Assembly: GCF_026262505.1 (NCBI RefSeq) | Contig: NC_067205.1 | Location: 5,146,001-5,210,000, forward strand | DNA from: Trichomonas vaginalis G3 | Taxonomy: Eukaryota; Parabasalia; Trichomonadida; Trichomonadidae | Direction: 5' to 3' | Length of the DNA: 64,000 bases | Shown: piece by piece, positions 43,401 to 51,790 of the stretch | How positions within the stretch are numbered: the stretch's first letter is position 1 | Layout of the letters: each line of letters opens with the position of its first letter | Notes under the pieces: model-generated | What the model was told of the DNA's origin: nothing | Databases searched by the model: none | What the model saw: only the letters and a program-made list of their open reading frames with translations | Made by a program: the position numbers and the translations under genes

Positions 43401-44260
43401 CGTCTTTCTTTAACAAGCTCTTTACAAAAGTCTTTTAGCTGAAGAGCCTTCATATATGGAGTTCCTGTCGCATTTATATTAAATTTTGAATTCATTGAAT
43501 TTATTTTGCTCAGAATTGCTTTGTAAACTTCTTCTTCACCTTTCAATTGGAGTGTGGAAGCTTCAATTTTGTTCTTTAGCTTCTTACATTCGTGCTGAAC
43601 CAAATTTAAGCGTCTTTCAAGTTGAGCATTGTTTCTTCTTATGCCATCGAACATATTATGCAGTTTTGTTGGTTCTGTTGTATTAAATCTCTGTATTAAT
43701 TTCGTATAATTTTTTAAAATTCTTGAATTTTCAGGTCCGAATAGAGTTTCTAGGGTCATCTGAGGATCAGTATCTATTCTGTTGCCTTTTAATGATGGAA
43801 GCGATGATCTGGGATTAGGAGGCATCATATTTTGACTCTCAAGTTGTTTCACGATCTTTACTTCTTGAGATACGAACTTTCTTCGACATATATATGCAGA
43901 ATGAAGTTGATTGACATATGTTTTGTTTACTGAACCTGATCTCTTTGGAAAATTTTGTAATCGAATTTTTGGCTGCAAATTTTGAGGTGGTGGATTTTCT
44001 GGAATTGGTACTGGTTCAGGTGGTGGAGTTTCCTTTTCAACTTGTATTGATTTATCCAATATAAAATTTAATTGAGCAACTTCATTTATTAATTGATGGC
44101 TAAGGATGTATTTATGTGAATATTCTTTGTATATATCTGTGTATTCGATCAAGATTTCCAATTTCGACTTGATATTCGTGTTTTTTATCTCTTTTATTAT
44201 ATTTTTTGTCGATTCTTGGTATTTGTTGATACCGAGTTGTGTTTGCTTGATCTGATGCAT
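40442..44260 (-). CDS. Large protein kinase with coiled-coil and helical N-terminal region, ~1272 aa
   Basis: A C-terminal kinase domain (about residues 950-1228). It has the glycine loop GQHIASGAFGAV, VAVK Lys974, catalytic loop HFDIKCDN with Asp1070, DFG Asp1088, GTEWIKSPEM at the activation-segment end and SDVWSIGCLFYELLTG. The loop has HFD in place of HRD, so it is a non-RD kinase. The N-terminus has coiled coils (about 1-75 and 200-270) and a Pro-rich patch near 100. A long all-helical region (about 400-740) resembles armadillo/HEAT-like packing. The C-tail is very acidic. The first in-frame ATG is at 44260; the frame is open further up, but only with a TTG near 44326. The substrate is unknown; signalling from cytosol or cytoskeleton is a guess. 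Confidence 0.8.
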   Translation of the reverse strand: MHQIKQTQLGINKYQESTKNIIKEIKNTNIKSKLEILIEYTDIYKEYSHKYILSHQLINEVAQLNFILDKSIQVEKETPPPEPVPIPENPPPQNLQPKIRLQNFPKRSGSVNKTYVNQLHSAYICRRKFVSQEVKIVKQLESQNMMPPNPRSSLPSLKGNRIDTDPQMTLETLFGPENSRILKNYTKLIQRFNTTEPTKLHNMFDGIRRNNAQLERRLNLVQHECKKLKNKIEASTLQLKGEEEVYKAILSKINSMNSKFNINATGTPYMKALQLKDFCKELVKERRQKKMAESRNTKKKIKYSNLVKIQRTNQDKPKVNPESEVPAIALGPEISADYQPGTRITRRAYEDMKIKSYLNENDINMFGEALGWALTERFASTFVVFPHVHYKEDVFEITRPARLSLKPSELEIPKIILTNLTQIYKENSSNLHLSVFSEEEINSIASEFLVFISMRDQLMMHFERYFDEKLFSEFFNNLLTENQTAACYFARDFANKMYLKNSVPMLLGKLIPYFVKIDNQEQLLPFFAAFDSFLRISANPLFHNQISILVTEKTTKFVDELIDRPMTNFVRSALTIMLSFGVNFPEPFAQHSTLRSVAYSTAQNFIEQCKDYKTCIQTGVSFISTVLNNLDVESVQWHLCYFIHILIHELTKQVLRISIISCILEVITSIIANRSQLINEQLASLHFLDFVMKNIGLEELIDDKLGSHQGPRPIAQVFKKGTQMIFPLTKKLSQQDMNKMLPLLNLENPKPQIALNKAQKPYKKSESISMRDYNDLRESMPIYFDTEIHVKFIQLIFAFLIDHQIHNFDNVFVDPFPQVNRKPNVLFTLMRHMEMKQNEEITPMLKEAYSPEIPKLSSNFLKKTFSDKGGVAKNLSLNSAGNITLPSFISNSIDDDLLMNYSDHHFPTEDEEKNDKNISKIDEMEQFNNYLRLLRLLVPEMFNPEDYKNGQHIASGAFGAVMAVMVNDVKVAVKILQKSRDTFDNPKLVDVFGEISILELCKGDRRVTQLLNYGCTSDSYYIVMEFYPMTLKTWRKSFQSNPPLPTIIRLFKEFLNAATVLLDNRINHFDIKCDNVVLDKNGYPALADFGESICYKNEASSYTQLNRGTEWIKSPEMLSIAINASVNNPTFDRRKQVGAGPASDVWSIGCLFYELLTGEFLFVDTDWSRFFTRVTDPKEALITPQCMKKLPKDMRFSGFIEFVLQRSVSRRPSLTQVIAKFDEYFPDAMEGPLPHIEYNDKVENKINEEDSILDSIIEDEDIGEEEDSKSED

Positions 44261-45097
44261 CAATGCGTTGATATTGTTCTGCAGATGTGTAATATATTCA
44301 CTAGTATTTTCGATGTCAAACTCCAAATCCCAAAAATAACGAGGTTAAAAAAATTTTTTTATATCTCAATCTTTAAATTTTCTTTGAGAAGCTAGAAAAC
44401 ACCCTTAAAACAAGTTGTTAAAAAGAATATTTGCGAAAAATCAAGAATAATGAAGAAATACCGATTCAAAGATTATTTGCGTCAATTGAGCTTGATGATT
44501 AGATAAAACAATATTTCAGTCATAGGCACACTAAATCCCATATTGTATAGTTTCATAAGGAAAGATATATTTTAGGGAAAAATATCGAATTGATTTTCAA
44601 TAAAATTATTTGGTACTTATAACTACATTAATGAGTATATTAGTAACCTTGAGTTTCAAAGGTAAATTCTCTATATTGGAAGAAAATTTTTATTCAATTT
44701 CGTTAAATTTCTTTCGTTTCATATTCGTTCATATACACAATAGATAGTTAATATAAAAGTACAATTAAAGGAGACACAATTTGAAGAAAATTAATATTTT
44801 TGTCTCCGAAGATTATTTGAAATAAAGCTGAATAACTAAAGTATATATATCAGTAGATTAAACATGTTCAAAATCTAGTATATTTACATATAAAAACTTT
44901 ATTGATAGAGAGATATGATATGCAAATTAGGTATTGTGTACGCTACCCACAACAACTTTTTAGATATCTTAGGAGCACATAACAAGCACAACCAATGTGC
45001 AGACACAGATTTTGGCTATCTCTCTCAGAGGACCCAGGATTTTTGTTGAAAGCGGTTATGTCTCTTATCAATCCAGGACCATAATTCTGAACACTAA
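44261..45097. other. Intergenic upstream of kinase and NOG1 genes
   Basis: About 0.84 kb between divergent genes. No TCAYTW initiator was found close to either start codon, unlike the other host pairs. The 150 bp before 45098 are less AT-rich and could hold the NOG1 promoter. Nothing further is recognised. Confidence 0.5.
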
Positions 45098-46888
45098 ATG
45101 GCTCTTGTCTTTGGAAATATTCATGCGGTACCAAAATCATCTCAAGAGCTTATAGATACAGTGCTCAGTTCTACAAACCGTAAAACAGCCACAATCATTC
45201 ACCCTGGTTTCAAAATATCACGAATTCGCGACTTTTACATGAACAAAGTAAATTTTGCCCGTGATCAATTTACAAGCAGACTCACACAGATTCTCGAAGA
45301 TTTTCCACGTCTTGACAGCATTCATCCATTTTGGGCATCTTTGATTAACGTTATCTACGATCGTGATCACTACAAATTGGCTCTTGGACAAATTATCGGT
45401 GCCAAGACACTTATTCACAACGTAGGTCGTGATTATGTCAAGTATCTCAAGTATGGTGACTCTCTTTTCCGTTGCAAGCAGCTTAAAAAGGCCGCTCTTG
45501 GTCGTATGTGCACAGCCTGCCGTCGTTTGACTCCTTCCTTACAATATCTTGAAGAAGTTCGTCAACATTTACAACGTTTACCAGCCATTGACCCAAGCGC
45601 ACCAACAATCATCCTTGCCGGTGCTCCATCAACAGGTAAATCATCTTTCATGAATCAGATTACACGCGCCAATGTCGAAGTTGCCGCATTTCCATTCACA
45701 ACAAAGTCTCTTTATCTCGGCCACACAGACTGGGCCTTCCTCACCTGGCAAGTCATTGATACACCAGGTCTTCTCGATCGTCCACTTGAAAAGCGTAATA
45801 CAATCGAAATGCAGTCCGTCATGGCTATGGTTCATCTTCGTGCAGCTATTGTCTACATGCTTGATATCTCCGGCACCTGCGGCTACTCCGTTGAGCAGCA
45901 AGTCTCTCTTTACCACAGCCTTGGCGAAATCTTCGCAAACAGACCAGTCACCGTTGTTCTTACAAAGACCGACCTTGTCAACCCAGACAACATGTCTCCA
46001 GAAGACAAGGCCCTCATCGATTCCATGCAAGGACCAAATGTCTCCTTCATGAGAATGTCATCAATGACAGGCGACGGCGTCTCCGAAGTTAAGGAGCATG
46101 TCTGCCAAGGCCTTCGTAAGATGAGAGTTGACTCCAAGAAGAACTCAGATAAAATATCTCAAATCGAATCCCAGCTCCACATTGCTAAACCAGAGCAAAC
46201 CTACGAGCCAAACATCCCAGCCTCCGTTGCCAACCCACAAGGCCTCGGAAGACCAACACAGAAGGAACTCGAGGAAATGGCTGGTGGAGCCGGCCAATAT
46301 GCGGCCAATACCAACGCAGAACGCGACCTGAAGAACCCAGAATGGCAGAACGACGTAATGCCAGAGATTATCGAAGGCCGCAATATTGCGGATTACATCG
46401 ACCCCGACATCGAGAAGAAGTTTGCTGCTCTTCTTGAAGAGGAGAAGGTCAGGTACCAGAACTACCAGGCAGTGAAGCAGGCTTTCGAAGAGAACAAGTG
46501 GAAAGTCACTCCAGAACAGGAAGAGATGGTCAGCATCATCAGAGAGAGGCGCCAGATGATCAGAAACAAGGCGGAAGAGAAGAGAAACGGAAGACCTGGA
46601 ATGCCGGAGAAGATGAAGAAACAGAGCAAATCTGTAATCGCAGATAGAGTCGACTCAATGCTACAGGAGCGCGGCGTCGACGAGAGCGCTCGTCAGCGTG
46701 CAGTCGACAAAGTACTCTCTGAGAAGCCATCGAGAGTCGAAAGAAAGTTAGAACCAGAAAAACGTGACACTGGTATCGTCAAACACGGTGCTGGTGAAAG
46801 ATTCGACTACTATGTCAAGACTAACTACATCCTTGAGCCAAAGTTCCTGTTCAGTGGAAAGGCTGGCTTCAAACGTGACTACAAATAG
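45098..46888 (+). CDS. NOG1: Nucleolar GTP-binding protein 1, 60S ribosome assembly, 596 aa
   Basis: Nog1/GTPBP4-family GTPase of the nucleolus, needed for maturation of pre-60S ribosomal particles. The helical N-domain (1-165) contains the family pattern FPRLDSIHPFWASLINVIYD. The GTPase domain has G1 GAPSTGKSS (175-183), a G2 threonine in PFTTKSL (200-206), G3 DTPG (221-224) and G4 TKTD (289-292). The C-terminal part is charged and helical, with the DUF-like RRQMIRNKAEEK region and a basic end. Length is close to the 630-650 residues usual in yeast and human. Codon use is biased to C-ending codons, as expected for a highly expressed gene. No classic Inr is seen directly upstream. Confidence 0.95.
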   Translation: MALVFGNIHAVPKSSQELIDTVLSSTNRKTATIIHPGFKISRIRDFYMNKVNFARDQFTSRLTQILEDFPRLDSIHPFWASLINVIYDRDHYKLALGQIIGAKTLIHNVGRDYVKYLKYGDSLFRCKQLKKAALGRMCTACRRLTPSLQYLEEVRQHLQRLPAIDPSAPTIILAGAPSTGKSSFMNQITRANVEVAAFPFTTKSLYLGHTDWAFLTWQVIDTPGLLDRPLEKRNTIEMQSVMAMVHLRAAIVYMLDISGTCGYSVEQQVSLYHSLGEIFANRPVTVVLTKTDLVNPDNMSPEDKALIDSMQGPNVSFMRMSSMTGDGVSEVKEHVCQGLRKMRVDSKKNSDKISQIESQLHIAKPEQTYEPNIPASVANPQGLGRPTQKELEEMAGGAGQYAANTNAERDLKNPEWQNDVMPEIIEGRNIADYIDPDIEKKFAALLEEEKVRYQNYQAVKQAFEENKWKVTPEQEEMVSIIRERRQMIRNKAEEKRNGRPGMPEKMKKQSKSVIADRVDSMLQERGVDESARQRAVDKVLSEKPSRVERKLEPEKRDTGIVKHGAGERFDYYVKTNYILEPKFLFSGKAGFKRDYK

Positions 46889-47236
46889 AGAAATTTTTTT
46901 ATTTTATTTTATTTTTACATACTATAAAGATTTTTTTTATAAATGACTATATGCGCTTTTTTTAAACAATAGATCCAATATGAGTAAATATAACACAAAG
47001 TGATCTTGGACACTTAATTATAAGATCACGCTCAGCAATCTCAGAAAATCGACAAAAAATCCATTTAAAAAAGAGTGAACTTTAACTTGAAATCATATCC
47101 TAAAACATGATCAGCATTTCGAAAATACATCATTTAACTCATATCTTTAAGATTATGGGTCAAAAATCTTAAGATTTAAACATGGATTCATCCTCAACGA
47201 CTAAATCTTTGGATTTTTTTTTGAATTTTTGAATTT
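46889..47236. other. Non-coding spacer after NOG1
   Basis: AT-rich with no gene. The only ATG with some context (47182) opens a 16-codon frame ahead of the ankyrin-family fragment. Confidence 0.5.
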
Positions 47237-47476
47237 TTGAGTGAATTCTCTTATTACGCACTTATGAATTCTGCGAAAGAATACAATGATATTTTGCGCA
47301 GATTATATAGGTTACAGATATCAAGTGATAGCGATATCGACGCTTTTTTCAAAGAATTAGATAAGGTTATTGCCCTAAAATTCAGTTATAGACACTTAGG
47401 AGAGCATTTAAGCCATGATATTTTGGCATATGATAGAGAAACATCTTATAAACATTTTCAGTATGTTTTCCTATAA
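47237..47476 (+). pseudogene. DUF3447/ankyrin N-terminal fragment
   Basis: An 80-codon stretch matches the start of the 36003 gene: here YALMNSAKEYNDILRRLYRL, there YDKLMEIYTGYNDVFNALYRL. It then ends. There is no ATG in frame at its head (the first codon is TTG), and the family's core and ankyrin repeats are absent. It is a truncated relic of one of the multicopy family genes. Confidence 0.65.
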
Positions 47477-48100
47477 AATAACGATCTCACATGAAATTAC
47501 TAAAATATCAAATTTTGATTTTCACTTTAAAGTTGGGAGAATACTCTACAGTGACAGGGTATACAATTTTAACCTTTGTTTTGATTATAAATAAAGTATT
47601 GATAGAGATATGAGTTGTACAGAATTATACACGTGTGTTTAATCAAATGTAAGTTGTGCAACAATAATGATTAGCTAGATAGTATATTAAGGAACTGTGA
47701 TTTATGATCTAATTCAATAAGATGTAAATGATATTCAAATATATTAAATAAATGCGAATGTTCAAGATGTGAAATCAGTTAGTTAATTGTTGTATATAGA
47801 TATTTTACTGTGATTAATGAATTTTTTAACAATTTAAAATTATCAAATTTCAAAATATGCGCAATGAGATAATTTGAGAGTATTTTGAGAACTGAAGACT
47901 TATGATTTAGTGTTTTTGAATAAGCACATCAATATAAAGATAGAAAATAAATTGAGATATAATTTTTTTGAAGGTATTATAAGGGTGGAGGTAGTAGGAT
48001 AAATTTTTAATGTTCTATACTTTCATGGCAAATAATTAAATAGAAGTAAAACTTTGTTTTAAGAATTGAAAATTTTAAATAAAAAAGGAATGTTAGTAAT
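47477..48100. other. AT-rich non-coding DNA
   Basis: About 620 bp with no open frame, palindrome or repeat that I can support. Confidence 0.55.
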
Positions 48101-48520
48101 GCTAATTTATTTGATTCCGGGGGACACCCCGGTTATCAAATATATTTATTAAAATGGAAAATCTCTCACTTTTCGAAAAAATCGAAACTGCAAGGATCTC
48201 CGATTCTCGATATGATAATTTATTTGATTCCGGGGGACGCCCCGGTTATCAAATATATTTATTAGAACGGAAAATCTCTCACTTTTCGAAAAAATCGAAA
48301 CTGCAAGGATCTCCGATTCTCGATATGATAATTTATTTGATTCCGGGGGACGCCCCGGTTATCAAATATATTTATTAGAACGGAAAATCTCTCACTTTTC
48401 GAAAAAATCGAAACTGCAAGGATCTCCGATTCTCGATATGATAATTTATTTGATTCCGGGGGACGCCCCGGTTATCAAATATATTTATTAGAACGGAAAA
48501 TCTCTCACTTTTCGAAATTT
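48101..48520. repeat. 113-bp tandem repeat, ~3.7 copies, each with a GC hairpin
   Basis: Repeat starts are at 48101, 48214, 48327 and 48440, period 113 bp. Copies are almost identical; the first differs slightly (ACACCCC for ACGCCCC). Each unit has the hairpin ATTTGAT-t-CCGGGG-gacg-CCCCGG-tt-ATCAAAT, followed by AACGGAAAATCTCTCACTTT and an AT-rich stretch. An open frame through part of the array is a by-product of the repeat. Confidence 0.9.
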
Positions 48521-48599
48521 TTTTTAACAAAAATATGGCATTCTTAAATTATAGTTACATGTTATTTCACAATCATTATCATTAAAAAATTCAATTATT

Positions 48600-48780
48600 C
48601 AAGTTGTTTTGTCCCGACGGTTTTTACGGTTATAAAAATGGTTGCGAACTCAATCCATCAGCAAAATGTCGGTTGGGGTGCCCTTCTTGGCCTCCTGAGT
48701 ACTCACCAAGATACCCCCAGCTCCCGCAAAACACCTCCCTTAGGTGAGCATTAACTGATGACATGAGTTAACAATTCTAC
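48600..48780. other. Relatively GC-rich island of unknown origin
   Basis: This stretch is clearly richer in G and C than its surroundings (GTGCCCTTCTTGGCCTCCTG, ACCCCCAGCTCCCGC). On the minus strand a frame of about 30 codons reads like a protein (AGAGGILVSTQEAKKGT), but it is too short to name. It may be a fragment of a foreign or repeated gene. Confidence 0.35.
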
Positions 48781-48842
48781 AAAATCATCAAGCATGAAGG
48801 TTTATGATTTATAAATCAAAATCTCAGAAACTGCTTGACTTT

Positions 48843-49120
48843 GCAAGTTGCTGTCTTTACCGGTTACTCTGCTGCAATCTCTTTTCTGATTGCAGGCAGA
48901 GTTCTGCATCCTGAGGACTTTGCCTTGCAGATATGCTTGTAATCACTACGTGAGCAACTTGGTGTTGCAAGTTGCTGTCTTTACCGGTTACTCTGCTGCA
49001 ATCTCTTTTCTGATTGCAGGCAAAGTTCTGCATCCTGAGGACTTTGCCTTGCAGATATGCTTGTAATCACTACGTGAGCAACTTGGTGTTGCAAGTTGCT
49101 GTCTTTACCGGTTAGCTTTT
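48843..49120. repeat. 124-bp tandem repeat, ~2.2 copies, stem-loop modules
   Basis: Unit starts at 48843, 48967 and 49091, period 124 bp. Each full unit includes CTCTGC-TGCAATC...GATTGCA-GGCAGAG (13-bp stem with one bulge). AGCAACTT...AAGTTGCT spans the unit junction. The sequence is balanced in base composition and highly structured, unlike the AT-rich surroundings. Confidence 0.85.
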
Positions 49121-49211
49121 TTTGAAGTTTCTTCGCATCTTATATAAGCTCTAGATCAATATTTATCATCAGAATTTGCATCTCATAAAGCACAATATTA
49201 ATCAAATAGGC

Positions 49212-49260
49212 AAATTTCATTCGGAGTCTCTCATTAAATGAGAAACTCCGAATGAGATTT
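49212..49260. repeat. 49-bp hairpin, core shared with the hairpin at 19345
   Basis: The stem AAATTTCATTCGGAGT (49212-49227) pairs with ACTCCGAATGAGATTT (49245-49260) with one mismatch. The loop CTCTCATTAAATGAGAA is itself partly palindromic. The inner 29 bp match the 19345 hairpin, with a compensating stem change. Confidence 0.8.
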
Positions 49261-49325
49261 GCTCTAAGGTAATGTACTTGTTATGCTTGGCCTAGAAGCA
49301 AGGAGGAAACATGTATATGGTTTGT

Positions 49326-49388
49326 TTATACTGAAGTTATCTGGAATTCTCTCAATTGAGGATTCAAATCCAGATAACAGCAGTATAA
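49326..49388. repeat. 63-bp hairpin
   Basis: TTATACTG-aa-GTTATCTGGA on the left pairs with TCCAGATAAC-ag-CAGTATAA on the right, giving 18 stem pairs with one 2-base internal loop. The loop contains CTCAATTGAG. Non-coding surroundings. Confidence 0.8.
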
Positions 49389-49579
49389 GTTAATATTGTT
49401 GTGCACCTCAGGTTGTTTATAGGCCCGAGAACGAGAAAAGAATTTATGGTGTGAATTGGCTCGATATATACCTACGCTCTGTAAAAAATACGTTATATTT
49501 TCTTTCATATGAGAAAAATGTTTTTCTTTTTTATAATACTATGTGCTTTGTTACTTCATAAATTGTCTATTTTTCTTAT

Positions 49580-49680
49580 TAAAACCTATTTTTTCCGTGT
49601 GATTCGGAATCTACGCATTCAAAAAATGCGTTTTCCGCTCTCAGAACGCGAAAATATGAACTACATGACGAGATAAATCG
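49580..49680 (-). pseudogene. Diverged third copy of the palindrome's coding-like segment
   Basis: AACCTATTTTTTCCGTGTGA and CGCGAAAATATGAACTACAT parallel CAAAACCTATTTTCCCCACG and CGTGAAAATATGAATCACAT in the palindrome arm at 50430-50530, in the same orientation. It is a diverged copy lying outside the palindrome, so the segment existed as a repeat before the palindrome formed. Confidence 0.5.
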
Positions 49681-50343
49681 ATTTATTATGTTCCTAAATA
49701 TTCTCATTTTTCAATCTTGCTCAATACTCAAAAATAAGCAGACTCTCAAATAGAGAACATAAAATAACTCATATTTATCATATTAAAATTTTGAAAAAGT
49801 CTCCCGAAAAAATCATATTTCGAAAATTTCAAAAAAATAAGTACATTTTTCGCCAAAGAAAAAAGAAAAATGTTTTTTTTTGAATTTTTGATGATAATAT
49901 GCACTCCTGACGGTCGCAGTGTCTCATTCCGGGAGACATTGCCTGTGCATGTCTCCCAGAATGGCATACTGTTCCGCATTCATAACTTGAATGCGGAACT
50001 TTGACCGACAAGAGTGCATTGTGCACTCTTGTTGGTCTGCATGTGTCATTCCGGGAGACATTGCCTGTGCATGTCTCCCAGAACGAGACAATTTATTGCA
50101 ATCAGAATACGATTGCAAAACTTTGACCGACAAGAGTGCATTGTGCACTCTTGTTTGTCATCCACTATGATACTTAGAGAAAATACTTTACTTACATTAT
50201 TTAAAATATTAATTTCCCTATTTAATATTTATTTATTATTTTTTGTGCTTTATATTCCCTATGGCATGTACTGAACTATTTTATAGACTCTACCGAGCTA
50301 TCTCCACATATAAACATTTGACAATAACACATATATACTCTCT

Positions 50344-50532
50344 TCATATTCTAGTCTCATGACATATTATTGCAAAAGCTATATTTATACAGCATACCTC
50401 ATAAAGTCTCATTATATCCCTATCTAAGCGTTCAAAACCTATTTTCCCCACGTAATCTGATTCTTCAGGCTCCGCTGATTCGATTTCTGCTGTCAGATCG
50501 TGAAAATATGAATCACATAACAAGATAAACAC
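50344..50532 (-). CDS. 62-codon open stretch, left arm
   Basis: The open stretch includes AEIESAEPEESDYVGKIGFE and LDRDIMRLYEVC. It has a GTG first codon and no ATG near its head. It is mirrored exactly at 50799-50987. The amino-acid make-up looks like a real acidic protein fragment, but no family is recognised and there is no start signal. It is probably a gene fragment captured in the palindrome. Confidence 0.3.
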   Translation of the reverse strand: MFILLCDSYFHDLTAEIESAEPEESDYVGKIGFERLDRDIMRLYEVCCINIAFAIICHETRI

Positions 50533-50798
50533 AAGTTACCCAACTTGATATTTTCCGTAAAAAAACAACATCATTTTAGAAAAATTCAATTTTTTCCAAA
50601 AGTGTGTGAATTCAAAAAGTCACAATATATCTAGTTATTACCCAGTATTAATTTTTTAATTTAGTTTTTGAGATATTCATTTTATAATACGTATTATTCA
50701 GAAAATTAAATACATTTGTAAGGGAAAACGGAATTAATAACAAATATATGAATATCGTGGAAGAGTCAATTTGAAGAAAACATTATTATTTTGGATTT

Positions 50799-50987
50799 GT
50801 GTTTATCTTGTTATGTGATTCATATTTTCACGATCTGACAGCAGAAATCGAATCAGCGGAGCCTGAAGAATCAGATTACGTGGGGAAAATAGGTTTTGAA
50901 CGCTTAGATAGGGATATAATGAGACTTTATGAGGTATGCTGTATAAATATAGCTTTTGCAATAATATGTCATGAGACTAGAATATGA
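50799..50987 (+). CDS. 62-codon open stretch, right arm (mirror copy)
   Basis: Identical in translation to 50344-50532 and pointing away from the palindrome centre, opposite to the arrangement of the twin genes in the large palindrome. It opens with GTG; the frame is open for a few codons upstream without ATG. Listed as a possible fragment, not a confident gene. Confidence 0.3.
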   Translation: MFILLCDSYFHDLTAEIESAEPEESDYVGKIGFERLDRDIMRLYEVCCINIAFAIICHETRI

Positions 50988-51790
50988 AGAGAGTATATAT
51001 GTGTTATTGTCAAATGTTTATATGTGGAGATAGCTCGGTAGAGTCTATAAAATAGTTCAGTACATGCCATAGGGAATATAAAGCACAAAAAATAATAAAT
51101 AAATATTAAATAGGGAAATTAATATTTTAAATAATGTAAGTAAAGTATTTTCTCTAAGTATCATAGTGGATGACAAACAAGAGTGCACAATGCACTCTTG
51201 TCGGTCAAAGTTTTGCAATCGTATTCTGATTGCAATAAATTGTCCATTCTGGGAGACATGCACAGGCAATGTCTCCCGGAATGACACATGCAGACCAACA
51301 AGAGTGCACAATGCACTCTTGTCGGTCAAAGTTCCGCATTCAAGTTATGAATGCGGAACAGTATGCCATTCTGGGAGACATGCACAGGCAATGTCTCCCG
51401 GAATGACACATGCAGACCAACAAGAGTGCACAATGCACTCTTGTCGGTCAAAGTTTTGCAATCGTATTCTGATGCAATATGCCATTCTGGGAGACATGCA
51501 CAGGCAATGTCTCCCGGAATGACACATGCAGACCAACAAGAGTGCACAATGCACTCTTGTCGGTCAAAGTTCCGCATTCAAGTTATGAATGCGGAACAGT
51601 ATGCCATTCTGGGAGACATGCACAGGCAATGTCTCCCGGAATGACACATGCAGACCAACAAGAGTGCACAATGCACTCTTGTCGGTCAAAGTTCCGCATT
51701 CAAGTTATGAATGCGGAACAGTATGCCATTCTGGGAGACATGCACAGGCAATGTCTCCCGGAATGACACATGCAGACCAACAAGAGTGAA

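Larger units (their letters stand above)
49895..51790. repeat. Smaller palindrome (~1.3 kb mirrored) with hairpin-module arrays
   Basis: The mirror axis is near 50665. The left arm from about 49895 to 50536 is repeated inverted from about 50794 to 51435, around a ~258-bp unmatched centre. The right side continues to 51790 as extra array copies. The outer parts are tandem modules of ~121 bp, each made of different stem-loops: CAAGAGTGCA-caa-TGCACTCTTG, GTTCCGCATTC...GAATGCGGAAC (or TTGCAATC...GATTGCAA) and CATTCTGGGAGACAT...ATGTCTCCCGGAATG. Overlapping open frames here on both strands are products of the repeats. Confidence 0.85.

Noticed and set aside
48101-48520. Protein-coding frame through the 113-bp repeats
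   Set aside because: The frame exists only because the unit lacks stops over two copies; no start signal, and the repeats are hairpin-rich.
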